NCBI RefSeq assembly: GCF_017896165.1
Contig: NZ_JAFCNB010000019.1
Coordinates: 1-64,000, forward strand
Source: Microbispora oryzae
Lineage (GTDB): Bacteria; Actinomycetota; Actinomycetes; Streptosporangiales; Streptosporangiaceae
DNA: 64,000 nt
Direction of reading: 5' to 3'
The position numbers and the translations under genes were made by a program. Positions 22,544-31,867 of the stretch are shown here, in pieces. The notes beneath the pieces were generated by a model. It saw nothing but the letters and a program-made list of their open reading frames with translations, was not told the DNA's origin and searched no databases. The number at the start of each line of letters is the position of its first letter. Positions within the stretch are counted from its first letter, which is position 1.

Positions 22544-25500
22544 ATGTACGAGTATCTCGACGCTGTCGTGGCGCGAGCCGCCGTCTGGCCGGCGCACCGC
22601 ACGCCCGGCTCATGGCCAGATATGAACGGAAAAGCAGCCGGACCAGCCTCCTGGCGGCAGTGGTTGCGAGAGACCATGCGGATACCCGGCTTCCTGGCCG
22701 GGTTGGAGCAGGCCAGCCCCGTTTTGACGCACCGAGTGTGCGAGATCTGTGAGGGGCGGGACGTCTCTGAGCCTGCCATGCGCCGCGCTGTGCTCTCGGT
22801 TATGCGCTACCTGCTTCGTGCCTCAGGACGCGCCACGCCGTTCGGCCTGTTCGCCGGTGTCGCCCCCGCTCGTATCGCCGCCCTGCCCACGGCCCACGTC
22901 GATACCGGCCACCGCGCCGTACCCAGGGTCGACGCCACATGGCTGGCGGGGGTGATCGAGCGTCTGGAAGCCGAACCGGCGCTGCGACCGCACCTGAAGG
23001 TCATGGCCAACAATCTCGTGTTCGAGCGTGACGGCCAGCTGGTGTTGGAGCACCGGCCCGCCGGGGCGACTCGCGACCAGCCGACGCATGTGAGCGTGCG
23101 GGCCACCGCGCCGATCCGGACGGCTATGAGCCTGTCACACAGCCCGGTCCGGCTGGGGGAGCTGGCGGAGAAGCTCGCGGCCGACTTCCCGGGGGTCCCT
23201 ACCGCTGTCATAGACCGCCTGCTTGCAGATGTGGCGGCGCAACGCCTCCTCGTCACCAGCTTGCGCCCCCCGATGACCGCAGCCGATCCCCTCGGCCATC
23301 TCCTGTCTGAACTCGAAGAGATGGGAGCCGGGAGGCTCGCTGAGGTCGCCGAGACTGTCCGGCGTCTACGCCGGATCGCTCAGGAAGTGGCCCACCACGA
23401 CGACGCTCCGACCTCGGCGATAACGCGCAGCCGTCACGCGCGCCTTGCCGCCGACATGGCCGCCGTCTCCCCCGTAACGGGGTCCGCGCTCGCAGTCGAT
23501 CTGCGGATGGACCTGGACCTTGCGGTTCCGGAGTCGGTGGCCGCCGAGGCGGCGAAGGCCGCCGGCGTGCTCGTACGGCTCGCCCGTCGCCCAGACCTCG
23601 GCGCTGGCTGGGTCGCCTGGCATGGCCACTTCCTGGAGCGCTACGGGCCGCGGGCCCTGGTCCCCGTCCTCGACGCCGTCGATCCGGATATCGGACTCGG
23701 ATACCCGGTCGGCTACCTCGGCGCACCGTCGCCGCCTTCGGCCGCGCTGTCCGAGCGGGACGTGAAGCTGCTGGCGCTGGCGCAGAAGGCCGCGCTGGGC
23801 GGCCAACACGAGATCCTGCTGGATGAGGCGACGGTGACAGATCTGGAGGTCGCGGGTTCTGAGGGGCCCATTCAGCCCACCACCGAACTGACCGTTCGCG
23901 TCCATGCTCCAAGCGTTCGCTCCCTGAGCGAAGGCGAGTTCACCCTCGCGATCGTCGGGGTATCGCGTACGGCCGGCACCACGACCGGGCGGTTCCTGCA
24001 CCTGTTCGACGACGAGGAACGCGCGCGGATGTCCGCGCTCTATGCGGAGCTGCCCACCGCAGTCCGCGGCGCGCTCAGAGCGCAGATCTCTTCTCCCGCT
24101 CTGCACATAGAGACAGAGAACGTCGCCCGCGCCCCTCGCGTGGCGACACATCTGCTCCCTCTGGGCGAGTACCACGACGGCGGCGAAGGGCTCATAGCGC
24201 TGGAGGACCTCGCCCTCACCGCGGACATCCACCGCCTCTACCTTGTCTCTCGCTCCCAGCATCGACCGGTGGAACCCGTCGTGCTCAACGCGGTGGAACC
24301 CGTCAAGCGCACTCACCCGTTGGTCCGGTTCCTGACCGAGGTAACGAACGCGCTCAGCGTCCCATGCGCCTCGTTCGATTGGGGAGCCGCAGCCGGCCTG
24401 CCGTTCCTCCCAGCGCTGCGCTACGGACGTACGATCCTGACTCCCGCCCGCTGGCTGCTCACAGCCGCCGACCTGCGCGAAGGGCGGGACTGGGAGGCGG
24501 CTCTGACCTCCTGGCGGGACGAGGTCGGCCTGCCGCAGAGGGTTTACCTCGGCGATGGTGACCAACGCCTCGGCCTGGACCTGTCAGAAGCCGCCCACCG
24601 GGCACTGCTGCGCGCCCAACTGGAGCGAACCGGCACTGCGGTGCTACGCGCAACCCCCGGCGCCGACGCGGCGGGATGGATCGGCGGTCACGTGCACGAG
24701 ATCGTCGTGCCGTTGGTCTCCGCTCGGAGGCCTGCGAGGACGCCGGAATGGCTCGGCAGAGCAGAGGTCGTCACTCGTGACAATGGACACCTACCCGGCT
24801 GCGAGGGACGCCTATACATCAAGCTGTACGGTCACCCGGACCGTCAAAGCAGAATCCTTATCCACCACCTGCCGTGCCTCCTCGAAGAGCTGGGTGAGCA
24901 GGCCCGATGGTGGTTCCTGCGCTACCAGGACCCTGAAGAGCACCTGCGCCTGCGGCTGACAGTGCCCGCCGACAGCTTCGCACTTGTAGGCGGCTGGACC
25001 CGTACGCTTCGCCGCGCCGGCCTGATCGCGCGGGTGCAGTGGGACACCGACTTCCCGGAGACGGCCCGTTTCGGCGGTCAGGCGGCACTGGCCGCGGCTG
25101 AGACGTATTTCGCCGCGGACTCGGCCGCGGCCCTCGCTCAACTGAGCGCCAGCGCCGAAAGAGGCGGCCCCGACGTGCGCGCTCTTACCGCGGCGAGCAT
25201 GTTCGACATCGTCACCGCAATGATCGGCGACACTGCCAAGTCGCTGCGCTGGCTGATCGAACACGCCGCGGCTGAGCCCTCTGCCCCGCCCCGCGCGCTC
25301 TACGACCAGGCCCTCGCGCTGGCCAACCCCCACAATCACCGGGACCTGGCCGCTCAGCCCGGAGGCGTACAGGTCGTCTCCTGCTGGTCCCGGCGACGGC
25401 AAGCACTGGCCGCCTACCGGCGCGCACTCGAGGAAACCGGAACGAGCCCCACGGCCGTTCTGCTGCCCGAGCTTCTGCATCTACACCACGTCCGCATGGC

Positions 25501-25591
25501 CGGGACCTCCCTGAAAGACGAGCGCGTCTGCCTACATCTGGCCCGTGCCGCAGCTCTGAGCTGGACAGCCCGAGCAAGGAGACGATCGTGA
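22544..25591 (+). CDS. Full-length lantibiotic dehydratase (LanB)
   Basis: 1015 residues. The N-terminal 700 or so match the glutamylation domain of class I LanB enzymes, which load Glu from Glu-tRNA onto Ser/Thr (RASGRATPFGLFAGVAPARI is the conserved RxTPFGLFAG motif). Residues about 735-1010 form the elimination domain (SpaB_C): GRLYIKLYGHPDRQSRILI, WWFLRYQDPEEHLRLRL. Length is normal. It acts in the cytoplasm on the leader-bearing precursor at 22286. The stop overlaps the LanC start as GTGA. Confidence 0.93.
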   Translation: MYEYLDAVVARAAVWPAHRTPGSWPDMNGKAAGPASWRQWLRETMRIPGFLAGLEQASPVLTHRVCEICEGRDVSEPAMRRAVLSVMRYLLRASGRATPFGLFAGVAPARIAALPTAHVDTGHRAVPRVDATWLAGVIERLEAEPALRPHLKVMANNLVFERDGQLVLEHRPAGATRDQPTHVSVRATAPIRTAMSLSHSPVRLGELAEKLAADFPGVPTAVIDRLLADVAAQRLLVTSLRPPMTAADPLGHLLSELEEMGAGRLAEVAETVRRLRRIAQEVAHHDDAPTSAITRSRHARLAADMAAVSPVTGSALAVDLRMDLDLAVPESVAAEAAKAAGVLVRLARRPDLGAGWVAWHGHFLERYGPRALVPVLDAVDPDIGLGYPVGYLGAPSPPSAALSERDVKLLALAQKAALGGQHEILLDEATVTDLEVAGSEGPIQPTTELTVRVHAPSVRSLSEGEFTLAIVGVSRTAGTTTGRFLHLFDDEERARMSALYAELPTAVRGALRAQISSPALHIETENVARAPRVATHLLPLGEYHDGGEGLIALEDLALTADIHRLYLVSRSQHRPVEPVVLNAVEPVKRTHPLVRFLTEVTNALSVPCASFDWGAAAGLPFLPALRYGRTILTPARWLLTAADLREGRDWEAALTSWRDEVGLPQRVYLGDGDQRLGLDLSEAAHRALLRAQLERTGTAVLRATPGADAAGWIGGHVHEIVVPLVSARRPARTPEWLGRAEVVTRDNGHLPGCEGRLYIKLYGHPDRQSRILIHHLPCLLEELGEQARWWFLRYQDPEEHLRLRLTVPADSFALVGGWTRTLRRAGLIARVQWDTDFPETARFGGQAALAAAETYFAADSAAALAQLSASAERGGPDVRALTAASMFDIVTAMIGDTAKSLRWLIEHAAAEPSAPPRALYDQALALANPHNHRDLAAQPGGVQVVSCWSRRRQALAAYRRALEETGTSPTAVLLPELLHLHHVRMAGTSLKDERVCLHLARAAALSWTARARRRS

Positions 25592-26823
25592 TCCGAACCC
25601 ACTCCGACGTGATGGCCGTGGGCGAGGCCGTAGCCGACGCACTGTCAGACCCGGGAAACGTATGGACCACTTCCTCTCCGATCGGAGGGCGGGCGTGGCC
25701 GCAGTCGCTGGCCGGTGGCGCGGCGGGCATCGCCCTGCTGCACATCGAACGCGCTCGTTCCGGCCTCGGCGACTGGAGCACCGCCCACGACTGGCTGTCG
25801 GTGGCCGCCTCCGGCGAGCTGACCGCGGCGGCCAACGCAGGTCTGTTCTTCGGCGCCCCGGCCCTCGCCTTCGTCACGCACACAGCCGCCGACTCGTCGG
25901 GCAGGTACCGCCGGGCGCTGACCACCCTGGACGAGGCGGTCATCACCATCACCCGTACGCGCCTGGCGGCGGCGCACGCACGCCTCGACCGAGGCGACCA
26001 GCCCGTGATGAAGGAGTTCGACCTGATCCGCGGACTGACCGGCCTGGGCGCCTACCACCTGCGACGCCACCCGGACCACCCGATCACCCACGACGTACTG
26101 TCCTACCTGGCGCGTCTGACCGAACCGCTGCCTTCGGGAACTGAGCTTCCACCGTGGTGGACGAACGTCGCGCCGAACGGCGAACCGAGCCCGGAATACC
26201 CGCAAGGACACGGGAACTTCGGCCTGTCCCACGGCATCGGCTCGGCCCTGGCCCTACTGTCGCTGGCCGTACTGCGCAACGTGCCCGTCGCGGCGATGAC
26301 CGACGCGATCGAGCGGATCTGCGCGTGGACGGATCTCTGGCGACAGCAGGACGACGCGGGACCGTGGTGGCCCGGCTTCATCAGCATGGACCAGGTCCGC
26401 GAGCAGCACATTAGGCCGTCGCTGCGGCCCCGGCCCTCCTGGTGCTACGGAATCGCCGGTACGGCCCGCGCTCAACAACTGGCCGGCATGGCGCTCGGAG
26501 ACACCGCGCGACAACAGACCGCGGAGGACGCGATGCTCGCCGCGCTCCGTGACCCCACACAGCTCGATCTGCTCCCCGAGATCGGGCTCTGTCACGGGAA
26601 GGCCGGGCTACTTCAAGCCGCCTGGCGAATGGCCGCCGACGCCCTCACCCCACACATCGCTGCCGAACTCCCCCACCTGGCAACCCAGCTCGCCGCTCAG
26701 TTGAGCCGTCCGCTGTCCGACCCCGAACTCCTCGATGGGGCCGCGGGGGCCGCACTCGCCCTGCACACCTTCGGCTCCGACGCCGTCGCGTCGGACTGGG
26801 ACGCCTTCCTCTTGCTGGCCTGA
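25588..26823 (+). CDS. Lanthionine synthetase C-like cyclase (LanC)
   Basis: 411 residues from GTG at 25588. The zinc ligands of LanC are in place: Cys286 in WCYG and Cys335-His336 in CHG. Gly-rich repeats of the alpha/alpha barrel are visible (SLAGGAAGIALLHI; FGLSHGIGSALALL; YGIAGTARA; DGAAGAALAL). It should join Cys thiols to the dehydrated residues of the precursor. Coupled to lanB by GTGA. Confidence 0.93.
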   Translation: MIRTHSDVMAVGEAVADALSDPGNVWTTSSPIGGRAWPQSLAGGAAGIALLHIERARSGLGDWSTAHDWLSVAASGELTAAANAGLFFGAPALAFVTHTAADSSGRYRRALTTLDEAVITITRTRLAAAHARLDRGDQPVMKEFDLIRGLTGLGAYHLRRHPDHPITHDVLSYLARLTEPLPSGTELPPWWTNVAPNGEPSPEYPQGHGNFGLSHGIGSALALLSLAVLRNVPVAAMTDAIERICAWTDLWRQQDDAGPWWPGFISMDQVREQHIRPSLRPRPSWCYGIAGTARAQQLAGMALGDTARQQTAEDAMLAALRDPTQLDLLPEIGLCHGKAGLLQAAWRMAADALTPHIAAELPHLATQLAAQLSRPLSDPELLDGAAGAALALHTFGSDAVASDWDAFLLLA

Positions 26824-26841
26824 TTACAGGAGCCAATCCGG

Positions 26842-27669
26842 ATGGACCCCTACCCCTGGCGTCAGGTCAATGTCGTCTTCCCGAACTGGGCCGCGGCCGA
26901 GCAGACCGCCGCAGCACACCTCGCTCCCCTGATGACCGAGGCGGAGACCGAAGGGCTTATCACCGCCTGGTTCTTCATCCGCAAAGCACCCTGCTGGCGC
27001 CTGCGCTACCTGCCCGGCCGTGACGCTGCTCAGGCCGATGCCCACCTACGTCGTCGTCTCGAGGACCTCAAGAGCAAGCGGCATATCAACGACGTCAGGC
27101 ACCTCGTCTACGAACCGGAAACACATGCCTTCGGCGGCCCAGAAGCCATGCAGGTCGCCCATGAGCTGTTCCACCGCGACAGCCGCAACGTACTGGCCCA
27201 AGCCGTCCAGCCCTCCCCCGCGCTGGGACGCCGGGAGATGGCCGTTCTGCTGTCCGCCATGCTGATGCGCGCCGCCGGCCTCGACTGGTACGAGCAGGGC
27301 GACGTCTGGGTCAAAGTGGCCGAGCACCGGCCCGACGAGGCTGTCTGGCCGCCGGAGCGCGAGGCCCATCTGTCCCAGGCCATGCGCCGCCTGCTGACCG
27401 TGGACGTGCGAGCGATGTGTGACGCCGAGGGCGCTCCGCTGGCCGCCTACCGCCCTTGGGTGACCGCCTTCGAGGATGCCGGCCAAGCCCTGGCCGACCT
27501 CGCCGCTCAGGGCCGGCTGCTGCGCGGCCTCCGCGCTGTCCTCGCCCACCATCTGACCTTCCACGCGAACCGGGCGGGACTACCGAGCAGCGATCAATCC
27601 GCTATCGCCGCGCTCGCGATCCACACGGTGTTCAACAGGTTCTACCAAGACGGGGATAAGCAGGAATGA
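26842..27669 (+). CDS. Stand-alone thiopeptide-type bacteriocin biosynthesis protein (SpaB_C-like)
   Basis: 275 residues, AGGAG upstream of ATG 26842. Homologous to the elimination domain of split LanB enzymes: WRQVNVVFPNWAAAEQTAAAHLAPL at the start, then FFIRKAPCWRLRYLP, which is the RKxPxxRLR motif. The cluster already has a full LanB with its own elimination domain, so this is a second one; whether it adds activity, acts on a different step or is a partner is open. It ends coupled (ATGA) to the next gene. Confidence 0.85.
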   Translation: MDPYPWRQVNVVFPNWAAAEQTAAAHLAPLMTEAETEGLITAWFFIRKAPCWRLRYLPGRDAAQADAHLRRRLEDLKSKRHINDVRHLVYEPETHAFGGPEAMQVAHELFHRDSRNVLAQAVQPSPALGRREMAVLLSAMLMRAAGLDWYEQGDVWVKVAEHRPDEAVWPPEREAHLSQAMRRLLTVDVRAMCDAEGAPLAAYRPWVTAFEDAGQALADLAAQGRLLRGLRAVLAHHLTFHANRAGLPSSDQSAIAALAIHTVFNRFYQDGDKQE

Positions 27670-28757
27670 ATCTCACAGAGACCTTCGCGCGGTTTCCGCT
27701 CGTCGCCCGGCCCCGCCCGGCCTGCGCCCCACTCGAAGCACGCGTACGTCACCTGTGCGATTTGGCCCGCTCAGCCGAACGCAGCAGCGATCGATCGACG
27801 GCCTCGGCCGTCTTCAACCAGGCCGCCCTCCTGGCCAGCGACCTCGGCCTCCCCGACCTGGCCCGGGACTGGTGCCACCAGCACGCCGACATCTACCTGC
27901 GTGTGCGCCCGCTCGACGGCACCGCCGCCCGCCACGCCCTCGAACCCCTCGTGAACCTCGTCCGTCTACGTATTCGCGCCGGCGACGGCGCCGACGCGTT
28001 CGAGATGCTCAACAACCTGTACGAGGCAGTCACGACGAGCACCGACACCGTCATCGATGGGCTGCACGTGCCCGTGTCCGAACTCACCGCCACCGCGGAC
28101 GATCATCGGGAGCTCCTCCGGTGGCTGTGGACGGTCCACCTCGCTGACGGCACTCGCGCCCTGACGGCCGCAGGCCGATGGCAGGACGGCCTCGATCACC
28201 TCCGCCACCGCAATGGCATCGGACAGCGCATGCTCGACGGCCGCCAAGTCGCGGTCATCGCGCACACCATGGCCGGCGAACTGGTTACGGCCAAGGACCT
28301 GTTGGAGGCCACCCAGCCCGGCGAGCCGTGGGAAGACGCGGTAACTGCCTGCCTGGCCGCGCTTTGCCGACCTCAAGGTTCGCAGAGCGAGGTCCTCTCC
28401 ACGCTGCTGGACCGCTATAGGAGGCTCGATCACGCTGCGCCCGGCCTGGTCGTGTTCCGTACCCGGCTGGGTTTATCAGTAATCGAGGCTGTCGGCGGCA
28501 TGGAATGTTCGGAGGGACGCACAGTCGCTGACGCACTGATCTCGCGAGTGGTGGCGTCCCAAGACGGCTATGCCGCCCGGGAACTGCTCGCCCAACCCAG
28601 TTGCACGTCCCTACTGGACGAGAACACGACTGCTGCTCTTACGCACATACTTGACATGAGCGGGTTGGGCCGCGGACGACTACCGGAGGCGCTCATGAAT
28701 GACCTTATAGCCACGCTGGCCAGCAGTAGCTCATTGATCGCGAGCAACTCGCCATAG
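27666..28757 (+). CDS. Helical accessory protein of the lanthipeptide cluster
   Basis: 363 residues from ATG at 27666, overlapping the previous stop (ATGA). All-helical and TPR-like (ASAVFNQAALLASDLGLPDLARDW; AARHALEPLVNLVRLRIRAGD). No catalytic motif found. Similar proteins sit at the end of other FxLD-type loci, so it is probably part of the system, perhaps as a scaffold or regulator. Last gene of the operon; no transporter or protease follows. Confidence 0.7.
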   Translation: MNLTETFARFPLVARPRPACAPLEARVRHLCDLARSAERSSDRSTASAVFNQAALLASDLGLPDLARDWCHQHADIYLRVRPLDGTAARHALEPLVNLVRLRIRAGDGADAFEMLNNLYEAVTTSTDTVIDGLHVPVSELTATADDHRELLRWLWTVHLADGTRALTAAGRWQDGLDHLRHRNGIGQRMLDGRQVAVIAHTMAGELVTAKDLLEATQPGEPWEDAVTACLAALCRPQGSQSEVLSTLLDRYRRLDHAAPGLVVFRTRLGLSVIEAVGGMECSEGRTVADALISRVVASQDGYAARELLAQPSCTSLLDENTTAALTHILDMSGLGRGRLPEALMNDLIATLASSSSLIASNSP

Positions 28758-28801
28758 TCACGTTGGCAATAGAATCGGGGACCATCCCTGTGGGCGCGGG
28801 G

Positions 28802-29080
28802 TTACATTTACTGGGCATACCGCGCGGCGATGGCCTGGCCCGGGCCGCAAAACCTGAGCACGAGCTTGACCTTCTCGGGGGCCCAACGTGAGCGGGTACC
28901 GACCGTCGAGCCGTGCCGGGTTCCAAATTCCTCTTGCTCAGGGCCAACAGCTCCATAGCCACCTCTCGGGGACTGTGGGTCAGCTGCGCAGGGCGGATGC
29001 CAATCGAATGCGGCACATACATACCGGGATAGGTGGAGTAGAACGCGATGGCGTCGCCCGTGTAGAGCGCGTGTTCGACC
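28802..29080 (-). pseudogene. C-terminal remnant of a prokaryotic Argonaute (PIWI domain)
   Basis: Minus-strand reading gives FYSTYPGMYVPHSIGIRP, then EVAMELLALSKRN, then after a frameshift WNPARLDGRYPLTL, then in a third frame EKVKLVLRFCG and AIAARYAQ followed by a stop, ATG and stop. This is the order of the pAgo C-terminal motifs (LALSKxNWN, DGRxPLTLR, a final RYxxYM). Changing the first stop TAA at 28810-28808 to TAC restores RYAQYM. At least two frameshifts and one nonsense change are needed, and the N-terminal bulk is absent, so it is dead. A low-similarity match to another RNase H-fold family is possible. Confidence 0.62.
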
Positions 29081-29114
29081 GAACCGAGAGTGCTACATCG
29101 ACCAGACAACCATG

Positions 29115-29385
29115 CTGACCGATTTGGGGGGAACGGACGTGGACGCGGACCGCAGCACCCTGCTGAGTGGCGTAATCAGTGGCCGCCCTCATCCTCCCCC
29201 GCCAGGGCTGGTCGGAGACCATGGCCGGGCAACCGCCTGCGCCGGCCGAGTCTCAACGCGTCGGCTGCGGTGCCCTGGCAGCCGTCCAGGAACTCACCGC
29301 TGCCATCTCCCGCGTCGACCAGCGGCGCGGCGGGGCCACGGCAGGAAGGCGCTGGTGCACTACCTGCAGTCGGACGTCGCCGGCC
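29115..29385 (+). pseudogene. Fragment of an NsdA-type regulator gene, copy A of a direct repeat
   Basis: With frameshifts, the plus strand encodes LTDL, DVDADRSTLLSG, then SVAALILPRQGW, AVQELTAAISRVDQRRGG and KALVHYLQSDVA. This corresponds to the middle of the regulator family whose intact member is at 17047 (compare DAQRREFLRSAV, FADLDNRFGG, SAALQYLLDQIV). Bases 29115-29295 match 45102-45285 with only scattered differences and in the same orientation. No helix-turn-helix and no C-terminus remain. Confidence 0.72.
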
Positions 29386-29457
29386 GCAGCTATAGGCGTG
29401 CCTCACGATTCCGGCCGAATCGAGTAACCACGATGGCGCAGCTCTCACCGATCCGCT

Positions 29458-29500
29458 ATTCGCCGATCGCGAATCGTAGCGAATGCGACATATCGATATG
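29458..29500 (+). promoter_or_regulatory. Cluster of palindromes upstream of jetA
   Basis: ATTCGC (29458-29463) and GCGAAT (29469-29474) form an inverted repeat; GCGAAT recurs at 29479-29484; and CATATCGATATG (29489-29500) is a perfect 12-bp palindrome. They lie 63-105 bases before the Wadjet start and are more AT-rich than the surroundings. Likely operator or promoter sites for the defence operon; the binding protein is unknown. Confidence 0.5.
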
Positions 29501-29562
29501 CGATCTTGACCGTGACTTACCCTGTGACGGAAATCCGTGCGGAAACTATGGCAGGTGGGTGA

Positions 29563-31074
29563 ATGAGTGGAGTTGTCGGCGAGCTAGCACGTGCCGGAGA
29601 TGCCCTAGCTCGCCCTACTCTGAGGCTGCTTGATGGTAAATGGGGTCCGTTCCGGGTTGCTGTGCTGCGCAGCGCGTTCTCCCGAGACCAGCGCTCGATT
29701 CAGGTGGACGCACTCCACGCTCAGGTTGACACGTACCTCGGCGAGATGCTCGGTGAAGGCATCGAGGTGCCGGCCTCGGAGAGCGGCCGGGCGTTGTGCA
29801 ACGCGTGGGTGAAGAACCAGTGGCTGTTCCGCGACAACGCCCCGGACGGCAGCCTGGTGTACTCGCTGACATCGTCGTCGCTGGAAGCTCTCGACCTGAT
29901 CCAAAACCTGTCGCGAGATCGGGCGCTGGTCTCCGAGTCCCGCCTGACGATGATCCTGGACACGGTCCGGCGCTGGGCGACCGAGGCCTCGGCGGATCCC
30001 CAGGATCGCATCGATCGCCTGAACGCGCAGATCCGCGAGTTGGAGATCGAGCGTGACCGCATCGCCGGCGGCGGCGCCGTGGCCGCGGCATCCGAGGATC
30101 GGATGCTCGACGGATACGCCAACCTCATGGACCTGATCGGCCAACTGCCGTCGGATTTCAAACGCGTCGAGGAATCCATGCTTGATATGCACCGCCAGAT
30201 CCTGCGGGACCTGCGTGACGAAGAGCGAGTGGTCGGCGAGGTTCTGGATGAGTATCTGGAGAGCCAGGACCGCCTGCTGCGGACCACCCCTGAGGGACGG
30301 GCTTTCGACGGCGCATTCGAGCTGCTGCGAGACGCAGAGCTGATGAACGAGCTGCGCGAGAACATCCAGGTCCTGCTCGGCCACCCGGCTGCCGAGGCGC
30401 TTGACGGGCGGGACGTGAGTGAGCTGCGCGGCACGGTCACAGTGATCCGCCAGGGCACCAGGGACGTTCTGGACCAGCGGCACCGGCTGTCCAAGACCCT
30501 CAAAGAGCACATCGTCAACAACGACCCGCTCGCCGAGCGCGAGCTGGAGCGTGTCCTTCGCGGTATCCAGCGGGAGTTGATGACCTGGATGGAGACCGCA
30601 GGGCCCAGATCGATGGTCGAGGTTGACCTGCTGCCGCCGGTGGCCAAGATCGGCCATTTGCGGGAGAAGATGTACGACCCGGCCGCAGCTGCCCCACCGC
30701 CTCCGCTGCGGCAGGCCGACGACGACATTCCGGCCCCGCCGAGCGTGGAGGAGTTGAGGGCCGCGGGCGGCCCGTCGCTCGACCAGATGCGAGCTGCCCT
30801 CATCAATGCGCTGACGGAGTCCGGCGTGGCAACCGCAGCACAGGTATTCAACGCTCTCCCGACCGATCTTCGCCGACCGGTGGAGATCCTGGGACTTCTG
30901 CACATACTCTCCGGCCTCGACGACTCCTCCATCGCCGACGGGACCACCGAGGAGTTCCGCGCCATCCGCCCTGACGGCCATCGCCGCACCTTCCTGGCCC
31001 CTACCGCCTTGCTGTCCTCCCACCATGCGGGACGACTCGCCGCCGCAGCCGATGAAGGAATCACCGATGCTTGA
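29563..31074 (+). CDS. jetA: Wadjet JetA (DUF3375, kleisin-like)
   Basis: 503 residues from ATG at 29563 (AGGTGGGTGA upstream). Starts with the DUF3375 pattern LLDGKWGPFRVAVLRSAFSR and has long helices with DRIDRLNAQIRELEIERD. In Wadjet (MksF-like) it is the kleisin that bridges the SMC subunit and the small JetB. First gene of a four-gene operon in canonical order. It overlaps jetB by 8 bases. Wadjet type I destroys circular plasmids. Confidence 0.93.
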   Translation: MSGVVGELARAGDALARPTLRLLDGKWGPFRVAVLRSAFSRDQRSIQVDALHAQVDTYLGEMLGEGIEVPASESGRALCNAWVKNQWLFRDNAPDGSLVYSLTSSSLEALDLIQNLSRDRALVSESRLTMILDTVRRWATEASADPQDRIDRLNAQIRELEIERDRIAGGGAVAAASEDRMLDGYANLMDLIGQLPSDFKRVEESMLDMHRQILRDLRDEERVVGEVLDEYLESQDRLLRTTPEGRAFDGAFELLRDAELMNELRENIQVLLGHPAAEALDGRDVSELRGTVTVIRQGTRDVLDQRHRLSKTLKEHIVNNDPLAERELERVLRGIQRELMTWMETAGPRSMVEVDLLPPVAKIGHLREKMYDPAAAAPPPPLRQADDDIPAPPSVEELRAAGGPSLDQMRAALINALTESGVATAAQVFNALPTDLRRPVEILGLLHILSGLDDSSIADGTTEEFRAIRPDGHRRTFLAPTALLSSHHAGRLAAAADEGITDA

Positions 31075-31867
31075 GCCCAATCCGCCGGAGACCGACGACA
31101 GCCTCGGGGAAGCGCCGAGCGGATACGACGAGCGGTCCTCGGCGACAGGCGAGGATCTCGCCGACGACAGCGACGCCGACCGGTCCACCCTCGCCCTGTT
31201 CTCCGGCGACGAGGGCGGCCTGTCGCTGGAGCAACGGCGCGCGCTGGTGTGCCTGATGCGGAACAAGTTCGTCTCAGCCACAGGCAACCCCGCCGAGTGG
31301 CGCGTCATCCGCGAACACAGCCAGCTGATCAAATCACGGCTCAACGACATGTTCCTCGACCTGCACTTGGACCTGCAGCACGAGGTCGCCTACAAGCGGA
31401 AAGTCATCTCCGATGGCGCCGACTTCCCCACCCTGCTGCAGAACACCGCCTACACCCGCGAGGAGACGATCCTGCTGGTGTATCTGCGGCACCGGTACCG
31501 CGCCGAGCAGCAGGCCGGCCACGACGACGTCACCGTCGAGCGGCAGGAACTGCTCGACTACATCGCCACCTTCCGGCCACCGCATGCCACCGACCGGTCG
31601 CGGGACAAGGGGCGCGCGGAGAAAGCTGTCGACAACATGGTCGCCAGCCGGGTCCTGACCCGGACCAACGACGTTGACCGGCTGCGAATCTCCTCCGTCA
31701 TCGCCGTCCTGCTGCCGCTTGCCCGTCTGGCCGAACTGCACGAGTGGTTGATCGCCAAGAACGGCGTCCGGGGCTCGACCGCCGAGGGCCTCGGCCCCGA
31801 CATCCACAATGACCTGCAAGACGTGGAGGACGCGGACGACGTGGTGGAGATGGAGGCACTGGCGTGA
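31067..31867 (+). CDS. jetB: Wadjet JetB (DUF4194, kite-like)
   Basis: 266 residues from ATG at 31067, inside the last codons of jetA. An acidic, unstructured N-terminus precedes the DUF4194 winged-helix region (LEQRRALVCLMRNKFVSA; RSRLNDMFLDLHLDLQHEVAYKR-like helix; TAYTREETILLVYLRHRYR). It is the MukE/MksE-type subunit that associates with JetA. The stop overlaps the jetC GTG as GTGA. Confidence 0.92.
   Translation: MLEPNPPETDDSLGEAPSGYDERSSATGEDLADDSDADRSTLALFSGDEGGLSLEQRRALVCLMRNKFVSATGNPAEWRVIREHSQLIKSRLNDMFLDLHLDLQHEVAYKRKVISDGADFPTLLQNTAYTREETILLVYLRHRYRAEQQAGHDDVTVERQELLDYIATFRPPHATDRSRDKGRAEKAVDNMVASRVLTRTNDVDRLRISSVIAVLLPLARLAELHEWLIAKNGVRGSTAEGLGPDIHNDLQDVEDADDVVEMEALA

Larger units (their letters stand above)
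28758..29562. other. Gene-poor junction between lanthipeptide cluster and Wadjet operon
   Basis: 805 bases made of broken genes: an Argonaute C-terminal remnant (minus), a regulator fragment (plus), then a promoter region for jetA with inverted repeats. No intact gene. This is the left seam of the defence island. Confidence 0.65.

Noticed and set aside
28705..29109. Intact minus-strand gene
   Set aside because: The homologous motifs lie in three different frames with a premature stop, so it is a remnant, not a gene.
29605..31350. 581-codon open frame on the minus strand
   Set aside because: Shadow of jetA/jetB, which match DUF3375 and DUF4194 in canonical Wadjet order.
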